Source: Bacilli bacterium
GTDB lineage: Bacteria; Bacillota_I; Bacilli_A; Izemoplasmatales; Hujiaoplasmataceae
Assembly (NCBI GenBank): GCA_016935515.1
Contig: JAFGQT010000042.1
Coordinates: forward strand, 1 to 32,413
Reading direction: 5' to 3'
DNA: 32,413 nucleotides
Below, piece by piece: positions 18,163 through 27,458 of the stretch (the first letter of the stretch is position 1; each line of letters opens with the position of its first letter). The translations under genes and the position numbers were made by a program. The notes under the pieces are model-generated. The model had not been told where the DNA came from. It did not search any database and was given only the letters and a program-made list of their open reading frames with translations.

Positions 18163-18468
18163 ATGAAGACTATGCACATGGAGCCAAATCTTATGTTGGA
18201 CAGCGGCGTTCACGTCGTCGAGTTCTATGCCAGATGGTGCGGCACTTGCCGCGCTGTGATCAAACATCTGACAGAACTGGAAGACGAGATGGGTTTTTCC
18301 GGAGTACTGGTAGATGTTGAACAACTGCCGATTGTTGCCCGGAGTTTTCGCACTCGCGGTGTTCCGGTCGTTGTCCTGATTGAAAACGGCATCGAACTTG
18401 GACGTCTCAGCGGTTCCCTGACAAAACAGGAAATCCGCGAATGGCTGTTGGGCTTTGACGTCATCTAA
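18163..18468 (+). CDS. Thioredoxin-family protein (WCGTC)
   Basis: VVEFYARWCGTCRAVIKHL, GVPVVVLIENG (cis-Pro loop). Confidence 0.9.
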   Translation: MKTMHMEPNLMLDSGVHVVEFYARWCGTCRAVIKHLTELEDEMGFSGVLVDVEQLPIVARSFRTRGVPVVVLIENGIELGRLSGSLTKQEIREWLLGFDVI

Positions 18469-18487
18469 AAAGGAAGTTGGTTCTGAT

Positions 18488-19360
18488 TTGAACGGAATAT
18501 TGTTGATTGACAAACCGTCGGGTATGACCAGTCATGACGCTGTCAATCGCCTCAGAAGATTGCTAAAGACGAAAAAGATCGGACACGTAGGGACATTGGA
18601 TCCGCTAGCTACCGGACTTTTGGTCATGGTTGTCGGACAAGCGACCAAGTTAGCTCAGTATCTTCAAGAAGCCAACAAGGAATATTTAGCGACAATTCTT
18701 CTGGGCATGGAGACTGATACAGACGATATTACTGGCAAGATCGTCAATAGAAGCGAAGTTGAAGTCGATCAGGAAACGATCAAGCAAACGATGGAATCCT
18801 TCATCGGCAAGACGTTACAGATACCGCCGAATTATGCGGCGATAAAAATCAACGGCAAAAAAATGTATGAATACGCTAGACAGGACAAAGCACTTCCCAA
18901 GATCGAACCTCGTCCGATCGATATCGAGACCATCGACCAAATCGAATTCAATGAAGACACCGATGGTAGGCAACTAGTCGCTTTTAGGACCGTGGTATCC
19001 AAGGGAACATATATTAGAGCTTTGGCAAGGGATATTGGAAGAAAACTTGGAAGTTACGCAACTTTGACATCGCTTCAAAGGACAAGGGTAGACAAGTTCT
19101 CGCTAGAGAATGCTTATACCCTTGAAGAAGTGGAAGCTAATAAGCACTACTTTATCGATCCATTGGAATATCTCGGCTTGCCCGAAATCATCGTCGACCA
19201 AGAAACAGCTGCCAAGATCGAAAACGGAATGCAACTTCCACCGGCTCGGTTCTCGGCTAGAGCCCAGACTTTGATCAGGGACCAACAGGGCAATGCCTTG
19301 GCGATCTATCGCTACGATCAGGAAAAAGACATCATGCGCATGGCGGTGAAACTATCATGA
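18488..19360 (+). CDS. truB: tRNA pseudouridine(55) synthase
   Basis: GILLIDKPSGMTSHDAVNRLRR, HVGTLDPLATGLL, ISKGTYIRALARDIG-type motif; TTG 18488 with SD aaaggaag preferred, ATG 18455 possible. Confidence 0.94.
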   Translation: MNGILLIDKPSGMTSHDAVNRLRRLLKTKKIGHVGTLDPLATGLLVMVVGQATKLAQYLQEANKEYLATILLGMETDTDDITGKIVNRSEVEVDQETIKQTMESFIGKTLQIPPNYAAIKINGKKMYEYARQDKALPKIEPRPIDIETIDQIEFNEDTDGRQLVAFRTVVSKGTYIRALARDIGRKLGSYATLTSLQRTRVDKFSLENAYTLEEVEANKHYFIDPLEYLGLPEIIVDQETAAKIENGMQLPPARFSARAQTLIRDQQGNALAIYRYDQEKDIMRMAVKLS

Positions 19361-20268
19361 AAGTGATTCACTTGAAGTATAACGAATACAACTCCATTAA
19401 TGATCTCGCAATCTGCCTCGGCTTCTTCGATGGCATGCATATAGCGCACCGTAAACTCTTCGATGAGACCTTGAGAATCGGCAAGGCCATGGCACTGAAA
19501 ACCGCGATCATGACGCTATCAACGCAGATATACGCTTATCTCAAACACGAGCAGTTTTTGGCGCTGACTTCGATACCTGATAAGGTAGCTGTGGCGGAAA
19601 GCCTTGGTTTTGACTACTTGTTCGTACTTGAGGTCAGCGACGGTTTGGTGAGGATGGAACCAGAACAATTCATCCAGCGTTTCATCGCCAATGCCGGGCA
19701 CGTTGTCGTCGGCTTTGATTACCGTTTCGGTCATTTTGGCTTTGGCGACGCGGATATGCTCAAGAATTATCTTAGGGAAAAAGTGACAATTGTTCCCGAA
19801 ATGGACTATTACAACAAAAAAATCGGATCAACCCGCATCAGAAACTTATTGAAGGATGCAAAATTGTCCGTTGTCTCACGTCTCTTAGGCAGACCATACC
19901 AAATCATCGGGAAAGTAGTATATGGGCACCGACGCGGAAGATCGCTCGGATACCCGACGGCAAACATCGACTTTGACGGTTATTACTTGCCCAAGACTGG
20001 AGTCTATTTCACATTGATCGAGCACGGTGGGAAAACACACTATGCGATGACAAATGTCGGTTATAACCCGACATTTTCCGAGCAAGAACTCTCTCTTGAA
20101 ACTCACATTCTTGATTTGGACGAAGATTTGTACGGAAAGACCATAACTATAAAGTTCATCGAATATATCCGACCAGAACTCAAATTCAGCAATCGCGAAG
20201 CCTTGGTCGAACAACTCAAGCTGGATGAACTTGCGGTTCGGAATATAGTGAAGGAGGAGAAGTCGTGA
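19357..20268 (+). CDS. ribF: Bifunctional riboflavin kinase / FAD synthetase
   Basis: LGFFDGMHIAHRKL, VVGFDYRFGHFGFGD, STRIRNLL, GRPYQIIGKVVYGHRRGRSLGYPTANI; ATGA overlap with truB. Confidence 0.96.
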   Translation: MKVIHLKYNEYNSINDLAICLGFFDGMHIAHRKLFDETLRIGKAMALKTAIMTLSTQIYAYLKHEQFLALTSIPDKVAVAESLGFDYLFVLEVSDGLVRMEPEQFIQRFIANAGHVVVGFDYRFGHFGFGDADMLKNYLREKVTIVPEMDYYNKKIGSTRIRNLLKDAKLSVVSRLLGRPYQIIGKVVYGHRRGRSLGYPTANIDFDGYYLPKTGVYFTLIEHGGKTHYAMTNVGYNPTFSEQELSLETHILDLDEDLYGKTITIKFIEYIRPELKFSNREALVEQLKLDELAVRNIVKEEKS

Positions 20269-20369
20269 GCAAGCTAGTGAAAATCTTATTGATAGTCGGT
20301 GGTAGTGTGATTTTAGTTTTTGCCCTGGTGGCGATCGTGGGCTGGCTTTTGGGCGGGGCCGGTTTATAG
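20265..20369 (+). CDS. 34-aa single-TM microprotein MSKLVKILLIVGGSVILVFALVAIVGWLLGGAGL
   Basis: GTGA overlap with ribF stop; SD aaggagga; hydrophobic single helix with basic N-terminus; not in ORF track. Confidence 0.65.
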   Translation: MSKLVKILLIVGGSVILVFALVAIVGWLLGGAGL

Positions 20370-20416
20370 TCCATATCACTTCATGCATCATAATTAAGGC
20401 TTAAGGAGGTAACAAA

Positions 20417-21331
20417 ATGAAAAAACTTGGTAAGACTTTTTGGATCGCCATCGGTGTCGGAGCGCTTTTCTTTGCCATATTGGTGATCCTGTCTAGCGTG
20501 CTTCAACTCGGTGAGCGATTGGCGACGATCCACGTCTATCTGGCATACGCGTTTTATGCCGTGTCCGTGATCCTTTTCTATATCCTTGTCCTCAGACCGT
20601 TGTTTCTCATCATCTTCTCGCCGACGTTTTCGATGGACAGCCTTTTCTCCGAAGAAGACAATGCCAGAAAGAATTTTCACATGTACCGCAAGGTTGGTAA
20701 GAACCTTATGACCGAAGATTATTTGTCAGAAGACGAGAAGGCATCGATAGAGGCTTCGCTTGGCGATCCGATACAATTGAAACAATCACTTGGCGTTATT
20801 TTTGACAAGACAATCAAGAAAGAATTGAACAAAATCATCATCAGTCACGCTGAAAGCGTCTTTCTGTCAACTGCGATAAGCCAAAATGGCCGTTTGGATT
20901 CCTTAGCAGTGTTCACGATCAACTTGAAACTGATCAAGGAGCTAGTTTTGAAGTGCGGTTTCCGTCCGAGTTATCCCGCTCTTGGTCGTTTGTCATTCAA
21001 TGTTTTGACTTCCGCCGTTATCGCTGAAAGCCTCGAAGACATCAATTTCAATGAGTTGTTTCCCAACAAGGGATTGAACGCTTTGTCAGAGATCCCCTTC
21101 TTAAAGACAATAACGGGTTCGCTTGCTCAAGGTGTTGGCAATGCCTTACTTAGTTTGCGAGTTGGGATCATCTGCCGAAACTACTTGTTCATGAACTTGA
21201 AAGGCACCCCAAAAGCCAGTATCCGCAAGCTTGCGTTTGCGGAAGCGATAACCCTTTTGCCGGGCGTCTTAGCAGAGTCGGTTAAGAAATTTCCGAGCCG
21301 CTTGAAGAGCATCTTTGAGAAAGTCTTTTAG
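20417..21331 (+). CDS. DUF697/YcjF-like membrane protein
   Basis: Two N-terminal TMs; TAISQNGRLDSLAVFTINLKLIKELVLKCGFRPSYPALGRLSFNVLTSAVIAE resembles DUF697; SD aaggagg. Confidence 0.75.
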   Translation: MKKLGKTFWIAIGVGALFFAILVILSSVLQLGERLATIHVYLAYAFYAVSVILFYILVLRPLFLIIFSPTFSMDSLFSEEDNARKNFHMYRKVGKNLMTEDYLSEDEKASIEASLGDPIQLKQSLGVIFDKTIKKELNKIIISHAESVFLSTAISQNGRLDSLAVFTINLKLIKELVLKCGFRPSYPALGRLSFNVLTSAVIAESLEDINFNELFPNKGLNALSEIPFLKTITGSLAQGVGNALLSLRVGIICRNYLFMNLKGTPKASIRKLAFAEAITLLPGVLAESVKKFPSRLKSIFEKVF

Positions 21332-21343
21332 GGCGCAAAATCA

Positions 21344-21372
21344 TTGCCTTTTCCCAATGACTTTGTTATAAT
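21344..21372 (+). promoter_or_regulatory. Promoter of tig (TTGCCT-17-TATAAT)
   Basis: TTGCCT 21344-21349, TATAAT 21367-21372. Confidence 0.75.
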
Positions 21373-21405
21373 GTAAAAAGCGACTTAATGATGGAGGATT
21401 TATTT

Positions 21406-22701
21406 ATGATTATTGACAAACTCAGCGGTTCGCGGGTTCATTTCGAAATCACCGTTTCGAAGGATCTGTTCGAACACGCACTTGACCATGCTTTTCATGA
21501 GGCTAATGAAAAAGTGGAGATCAAGGGATTTAGAAAAGGAAAAGCCCCAAGAGAAATTTTCGAAGCCAAATACGGCGTTGAATCTCTATATGAAGAAGCG
21601 GTACAGCACGCAATTCAGGAAAGTTATTACGAAGCTGTCACGGAGAACAATATCGACGTGGTGAGTCAACCAAAGATCGATCTCGACATGGCGACCGTGA
21701 AACGCGGCAGTGAATTCACTTACAAAATCACAGTAGCCGTCAAACCCGAAGTCACGCTTGGACAATATCTTGACATCGAAGTCGATCTGCTGCCTGAAGA
21801 AGCCTCGGATCTGGAAATCGATGCGGAAATCGATCGTGAACGCGAAAAGAATGCGGAAATGGTGCTCAAAGAAACTGGAGAACTCGCAAACGGAGATACT
21901 GCCGTATTTGATTTTTCCGGATCTGTTGATGGAGAGAAATTTCCTGGTGGAACCGCAGAAAACTATGAACTGGTCATCGGGTCAAATCAGTTTATTCCTG
22001 GATTCGAAGATCAAATGATCGGCATGAAACCGGAAACCGAGAAAGACGTTGTCGTCACTTTCCCCGAGGACTATCATGAGAAGTCCTTGGCCGGTAAGGA
22101 AGCCGTCTTTGCGGTCAAACTGCATGAGATCAAGGAACGTATCGTTCCCGAACTCACGGATGAATTCGTTAAAGATCTCAACCTTGACAATATTTCCACA
22201 GTTGAAGAATATCGTCAAAGTGTCAAGGCGAGACTTGAAACCGAGAAAAAAAACCAAAATGAAAAGCACTTGATGAATACAGTCATCGAAAAAGCTTCAG
22301 CCAATGCTACTTTCGACCTTCCGGAGGAAATGGTTTTGGAAGAAGTCTCGAAAATGGATGAAAACAACAAACGTCAGATCAAGCAATACAATCTTGACTT
22401 CAATATGTATCTCCAGTATCTTGGCAAGACTGAGGAGCAGTACAAGGCAGAATTGAAAGACCAAGCGACAAAAACGCTGCGCCAACAACTTGTTATCGAA
22501 GCCATTGGCAAGCAGGAGAACCTCGAAGTTTCACCCGAGGAGATCGAAGCCAAATATCTTGAGATAGTTGAACAATATAAGAGCCAAAACGTCACCCTTG
22601 AGCAGGCAAAACATGCGATTCCCGAAAGTGCAATCAAGGACGAGGTCATTTACAGGAAAGCTATTGACCTTCTGATTGACAAAGCAAAAGTCAACCGCTA
22701 A
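21406..22701 (+). CDS. tig: Trigger factor (ribosome-associated PPIase chaperone)
   Basis: GFRKGKAPREIFEAKYGVESLYEEAV (ribosome-binding signature), FKBP domain, VPELTDEFVKDL; ATG 21406 with SD ggagg. Confidence 0.96.
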   Translation: MIIDKLSGSRVHFEITVSKDLFEHALDHAFHEANEKVEIKGFRKGKAPREIFEAKYGVESLYEEAVQHAIQESYYEAVTENNIDVVSQPKIDLDMATVKRGSEFTYKITVAVKPEVTLGQYLDIEVDLLPEEASDLEIDAEIDREREKNAEMVLKETGELANGDTAVFDFSGSVDGEKFPGGTAENYELVIGSNQFIPGFEDQMIGMKPETEKDVVVTFPEDYHEKSLAGKEAVFAVKLHEIKERIVPELTDEFVKDLNLDNISTVEEYRQSVKARLETEKKNQNEKHLMNTVIEKASANATFDLPEEMVLEEVSKMDENNKRQIKQYNLDFNMYLQYLGKTEEQYKAELKDQATKTLRQQLVIEAIGKQENLEVSPEEIEAKYLEIVEQYKSQNVTLEQAKHAIPESAIKDEVIYRKAIDLLIDKAKVNR

Positions 22702-22721
22702 CCAGTAAATCAAACATTGAT

Positions 22722-22772
22722 GAATCCTAATCGAGACGGTCTAAATATATCCTGTTTCCTTAGGATTCTTTT
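22722..22772 (+). terminator. Candidate long-loop terminator after tig
   Basis: GAATCCTAA (22722-22730) / TTAGGATTC (22760-22768) perfect 9-bp arms, 29-nt loop, then TTTTCTT. Confidence 0.5.
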
Positions 22773-22884
22773 CTTCAAAAACACAACAATCGTTTTTTCA
22801 CATAAACATCACCGAATATGGTAAAATATAATTATCAAGACTACAAATATTTACGGACCCGATGTCCGAAACGAGGTGAAGCAG

Positions 22885-25203
22885 ATGTACGAAGCCAATC
22901 GTTTGTTCAGTGACAGGCTCCCTGCCGTTCCCGTCCGAGGCGTTGTCTTTCTTCCCGGAGCCGACGTTCGCGTCGAAGTTGGCAGAGATTTTTCCAAGAA
23001 TGCAATCTTTGAAGCAGAAAACAATCGCGACGGCCATGTCCTGTTGGTATTCCAACACAATCCCGAAATCTTGGAACCGGAATTTCAGGATTTTTTGAGC
23101 GTCGGATTGTTGGCGCGAATTTCCGTCAAAATCAAGTTGCCAAACGGCAATTTCAAAATCAAGTTTGAACCGATCACCCGCGTTGAACTCAACGACTTGA
23201 TCGCCAAAGAACCATTCTATCTTCTCGATTTCACTTCGATGGTGCTAAAACCCGAAAATCTCGACGAAGAGCAAGTGCTCTTGAAAATGGTCACAAAAGA
23301 GACCGTTGAACATGCCTCTTTCCTGTTCCGCGACGCTAAGAAGGTCCTCGATTCGATGCAAGGTGGAATCACTTCGGACAAGTTATGCGATCTCATTGCC
23401 TCGGAACTGAGAATCTCGGAAAACGAACGTGCCAAATACTTGTTGACGAACTCCATCAACAAGCGTCTTCAATATATCCTCGAAGATATCGAAAAAGAGA
23501 AGAATCTGCAATCGATCGAATCGAAGATCAATGAGAGCGTAAGAAAATCAGCTGACCAAAATCAGAAAGAATATTACCTTCGCGAAAAACTCCGCGCCAT
23601 CCAAGAAGAACTGGGAGACTCCAAACAAGACGACGCCCAGAAACTTCTCGAACAGATCAATGCATCCGATATGCCCGAACGTGTGAAGGACAAGGCTTTG
23701 AAAGAACTCAAGCGTTACGAATATCTTTCCGCGAATTCCAGCGAGTCAAGTGTGGTGCGAACCTATCTTGAGACTTTGATATCGATTCCTTGGCAAAAAA
23801 CCACAGAGGATGAAAAAGACATCAACGTCGCAATCGAAAAACTAGAATCATCTCACTATGGTTTGGATAAAGTCAAAGAAAGAATCATCGAATACTTGTC
23901 GGTCAAAATGCTTACCGGCAAGAATCCTCAAACGATCCTCTGCCTCTCCGGGCCTCCCGGTGTCGGAAAAACATCTTTGGCTAAATCGATTGCGAACGCC
24001 CTCAATCGCGAGTTTGTGAAAACGAGTCTCGGCGGTGTGCATGACGAAGCAGAAATCCGCGGTCATCGCCGCACCTATGTCGGTGCGTTGCCAGGCAGAA
24101 TCATCAATGGGATGATTCGCGCTAAGGTTGCTAATCCCGTCTTCTTGATCGATGAAATCGATAAATTGGTTACCAATGAGAGAAACGATCCCTCATCAGC
24201 CATGCTCGAGGTTCTTGATCCCGAACAAAACCAGTTTTTCAGCGACCACTACGTCGAAGAAGACTATGATTTGTCTCAAGTGCTGTTCATCACCACGGCG
24301 AACTATCTAGAAAACATACCAGCTCCGCTTCGTGATAGGATGGAGATCATCGAACTATCATCCTACACGGAAATCGAAAAGTTCCACATCGCGAAACGCT
24401 TCCTCGTGAGCAAGCAGATCGAAAGTCACGGACTTGAGTCCAAGAAACTGACAATTGAAGATGAAGCAATCCGAGCCATCATCAAGGATTACACACGCGA
24501 AGCCGGCGTCAGGCAGCTTGAAAGGCTATTTGGCTCGATCGTCAGAAAATCGATCAAAGAAATTCTCGTGAACAAACTTCCCGAAATCGTCGTCAAGACA
24601 GACGACCTCAACCACTATCTCGGCAAACCGCTGTTTCGTAACAATCAAATTCAAAAGGAAGACATGGTTGGAGTTGTCACAGGGCTGGCCTATACGATGG
24701 CTGGTGGAGACACACTCGACGTGGAAGCGACTTATTACGAAGGCAAGAACAATCTGGTCTTGACCGGAAATCTCGGCAACGTGATGAAGGAAAGTGCCAT
24801 GGCAGCCTTGTCGTATGTCAGATCGAACAGCGAAGCACTGAACATTGACCTGAAAGTCTTCGAGAAAGCCGATATCCACATCCACGTACCCGAAGGAGCG
24901 ATTCCCAAAGACGGTCCTTCAGCCGGTGTCACGATCGCTACAGCTCTGATTTCCGTCCTCAGCAACCGAAAGGTTGACCGATTCGTCGGCATGACCGGGG
25001 AAATCACCTTGAAAGGCCGGGTGCTTCCGATTGGCGGCCTCAAGGAAAAAGCGATTGCGGCCTCGCGCAGCGGTCTTAAGAAAATCGTCATTCCCAAAGG
25101 CAACGAAAAGGATGTCGACGACATTCCAAAAGAAGTCCGGGACGTGCTGAAAATCAGCTATGCCGAGACTTTGGACGAAGTGTTGAAAATAGCCCTAAAA
25201 TAA
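22885..25203 (+). CDS. lon: ATP-dependent Lon protease
   Basis: GPPGVGKTSLAKSIA, VFLIDEIDKL, catalytic PKDGPSAGVTIATAL and GGLKEKAIAA; ATG 22885 with SD gaggtg (GTG 22876 alternative). Confidence 0.98.
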   Translation: MYEANRLFSDRLPAVPVRGVVFLPGADVRVEVGRDFSKNAIFEAENNRDGHVLLVFQHNPEILEPEFQDFLSVGLLARISVKIKLPNGNFKIKFEPITRVELNDLIAKEPFYLLDFTSMVLKPENLDEEQVLLKMVTKETVEHASFLFRDAKKVLDSMQGGITSDKLCDLIASELRISENERAKYLLTNSINKRLQYILEDIEKEKNLQSIESKINESVRKSADQNQKEYYLREKLRAIQEELGDSKQDDAQKLLEQINASDMPERVKDKALKELKRYEYLSANSSESSVVRTYLETLISIPWQKTTEDEKDINVAIEKLESSHYGLDKVKERIIEYLSVKMLTGKNPQTILCLSGPPGVGKTSLAKSIANALNREFVKTSLGGVHDEAEIRGHRRTYVGALPGRIINGMIRAKVANPVFLIDEIDKLVTNERNDPSSAMLEVLDPEQNQFFSDHYVEEDYDLSQVLFITTANYLENIPAPLRDRMEIIELSSYTEIEKFHIAKRFLVSKQIESHGLESKKLTIEDEAIRAIIKDYTREAGVRQLERLFGSIVRKSIKEILVNKLPEIVVKTDDLNHYLGKPLFRNNQIQKEDMVGVVTGLAYTMAGGDTLDVEATYYEGKNNLVLTGNLGNVMKESAMAALSYVRSNSEALNIDLKVFEKADIHIHVPEGAIPKDGPSAGVTIATALISVLSNRKVDRFVGMTGEITLKGRVLPIGGLKEKAIAASRSGLKKIVIPKGNEKDVDDIPKEVRDVLKISYAETLDEVLKIALK

Positions 25204-25211
25204 TCCAAACG

Positions 25212-25241
25212 AGCCATCCAGGACAGACCTGGATGGCTTTA
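25212..25241 (+). terminator. Terminator after lon
   Basis: AGCCATCCAGG / CCTGGATGGCT 11-bp perfect stem. Confidence 0.82.
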
Positions 25242-25244
25242 TAT

Positions 25245-25273
25245 TTGAATTTTTGGCTTGAATCATGTATAAT
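25245..25273 (+). promoter_or_regulatory. Promoter of hydrolase-like gene (TTGAAT-17-TATAAT)
   Basis: TTGAAT 25245-25250, TATAAT 25268-25273. Confidence 0.65.
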
Positions 25274-25318
25274 AGCACTTGTCGAATCGGCAATACCCTA
25301 AAGAAAGGCTAACCGGTC

Positions 25319-26125
25319 GTGACCGATCATCGCTGTCAAGGCCGCATCATGACTATGAAAGTATATTTTGAAGATGAAATCCGTTTCGGGATACCCCTGA
25401 ATGAATATTACCTAGCACGCAGGCAGCAAAAAGGCTTGATGTTCGTCATCCATAGACTGAATGCGTCTAAGGACACAGGACCTGGTTTAATTCCAAAAAG
25501 GCTGGCTGAACTCGGCTATCACGTAGTGTCGATAGACGCGTATAAGCATGGAGAAAGAGTCGAGGAACCTTACATCACCGGCTCGGAAAAGCAACGACTG
25601 ACTTCGATGATCGAAGTGATCAACCAGACTGTTCTTGATATCAAATTTCTTTACGACAACTACTACCGCGATAAATTTGCTCGCGTTTCCTTCTTCGGGA
25701 TCGCCATGGGCGGTATCGTCGCTTATCAGATGCCGCGCATCATGACAAATGTCGATACAGTAGTTGCGATCCAAGCGAGCCCCTATTTGAAATCTTTGTA
25801 TCACGATAAAGAACTTAAGTACATTTACAAGAATATGAACGTTCAAGAGCGCGAGGTGGCTGATGAGTATCTCGACAAGCTTGATTTGAGTGATAGTCTA
25901 GAAGCCTTCGCCAATGTGGCAGTTTATGGCGCAAACCGTAAAGAAGACCTCTTGATCAAACCGGATTATGCGATCAGGTTTATTCAGCATCTCAAGTTGC
26001 TTGGCAACATGAATGTCTGTCATCAGATCGTTGAAGGAAACCATGAAACAATCAACATCATGGCTGAAGGCGCAATCAATTGGTTGAAGCAACCAAAGAC
26101 TAAATCTTGCAATGACATCGGTTGA
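25319..26125 (+). CDS. Alpha/beta-hydrolase-fold protein, possibly catalytically altered
   Basis: FVIHRLNASKDTGPGLIPKRLAELGYHVVSIDAYKHGER, FFGIAMGGIVAYQ (nucleophile elbow position), GNHET; start uncertain (GTG 25319 or ATG 25349). Confidence 0.75.
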   Translation: MTDHRCQGRIMTMKVYFEDEIRFGIPLNEYYLARRQQKGLMFVIHRLNASKDTGPGLIPKRLAELGYHVVSIDAYKHGERVEEPYITGSEKQRLTSMIEVINQTVLDIKFLYDNYYRDKFARVSFFGIAMGGIVAYQMPRIMTNVDTVVAIQASPYLKSLYHDKELKYIYKNMNVQEREVADEYLDKLDLSDSLEAFANVAVYGANRKEDLLIKPDYAIRFIQHLKLLGNMNVCHQIVEGNHETINIMAEGAINWLKQPKTKSCNDIG

Positions 26126-26151
26126 GCACGCCTCTATGCGTGCTTTTTTTC
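26125..26151 (+). terminator. Terminator after hydrolase-like gene
   Basis: AGCACGC CTCTAT GCGTGCT + T7. Confidence 0.88.
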
Positions 26152-26222
26152 TAGCAATGTGATGTTGCGAATATTCAAGGATATGATATAATTAATCGAC
26201 CATAATTTAAGGAGATAACATC

Positions 26223-27458
26223 ATGATCAACCTCGACCAATTGGTGGCTGAAGCATCGCGTTGCCTCGACTGCAAGGACGCTCCTTGCATCGTCAACTGT
26301 CCTGCCCATAACAACATACCTGAGTTCATGAAACTGATCCGCACCCAGGAATTCCGCGGCGCGCGTGATCTTTGGCATGAAACATCGAATATACCGGAAC
26401 TTTGCGGACTGTTGTGTCCGCAAGAATTGCTTTGTGAGGGACATTGTACGCTTAACAAGATCAAGAAACCGCTTAGGATCGGATTCCTAGAAGCTGAGAT
26501 AGCGAGTTTGTTTAAGGATGTCACAGATTATCCGACAGCTTCCAACGGCAAACGCCATCTCGTGATCGGGCTCGGACCTGCCGGAATAGCCAATGCATTG
26601 CGAATGGCTGAACTTGGATATGTCGTGGAAGCTATCGACGGAGACGACAGGCTTGGCGGGGCAATATACCATTTTGTCCCCGACTTCCGCTTTGACAAAG
26701 AAACGCTGAAAGTATACGAAAAACGCTTTGCTGACTTGAAAATCAAGGTGAGATACAACACGATCGTGGGAAAAGACGTATTTCTTGATGACTTGATCGA
26801 TGACTATGACAGCGTCTTCATTGCGATGGGACTTGATCTACCGATCGAAGTTGACATCGAACATGAAGATGTCAGAGTCCATTATGCGATTGACCTTTTG
26901 AACCACCATTGGTATTCCGACAAGGATCTATCGGATTTACTTGGGAGTAAAGTAGGAATCGTTGGGCTCGGGAACGTCGCTATCGACATATCTCGTGTCC
27001 TTGCACACCTTGGCAAGGAAGTACATATCATCTATCGCCGAACGATGGATGTCGCTCCGGCGAGCCACAAGGAAATTTCGGAAGCGATCGCGGACGGAGT
27101 ACTGGTTCATGAGTTGCTTGGTCCGGTAGCTTTTCGTAGGACCAGGGACAAAAAGATCCTCGATTGCGAAAAAAACTGCATCATCAAGGATCCTGCTGCG
27201 CCACGGGGACGCATCGAAGCCTTGCCAGGAGAGACCGTGGCCTTTGAGCTTGATGATTTGGTGTTTGCGACCGGACAGAAATCCAGTGATTTGGTCCTTA
27301 AAGGTTCAAATGTCAGGTTGACTCCGGAAAATGGTTGTTGCACGACTTCAAATCCCAAGGTTTTCGTCGGAGGAGACCGCGTAAATAAAGACAAGCGTAT
27401 CGTCGACGCCATGGTTTCTGGTATCGAAGTCGCAAACAAGATTGCGAAGATATCATGA
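26223..27458 (+). CDS. GltD/PreT/NfnB-like FAD-NAD(P) oxidoreductase with N-terminal Fe-S cluster motif
   Basis: RCLDCKDAPCIVNCPAHNNIPEFM, CGLLCPQELLCEGHC, GLGPAGIANALRMAELGY, GLGNVAIDISRVLAHLG, VFVGGD. Confidence 0.88.
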   Translation: MINLDQLVAEASRCLDCKDAPCIVNCPAHNNIPEFMKLIRTQEFRGARDLWHETSNIPELCGLLCPQELLCEGHCTLNKIKKPLRIGFLEAEIASLFKDVTDYPTASNGKRHLVIGLGPAGIANALRMAELGYVVEAIDGDDRLGGAIYHFVPDFRFDKETLKVYEKRFADLKIKVRYNTIVGKDVFLDDLIDDYDSVFIAMGLDLPIEVDIEHEDVRVHYAIDLLNHHWYSDKDLSDLLGSKVGIVGLGNVAIDISRVLAHLGKEVHIIYRRTMDVAPASHKEISEAIADGVLVHELLGPVAFRRTRDKKILDCEKNCIIKDPAAPRGRIEALPGETVAFELDDLVFATGQKSSDLVLKGSNVRLTPENGCCTTSNPKVFVGGDRVNKDKRIVDAMVSGIEVANKIAKIS

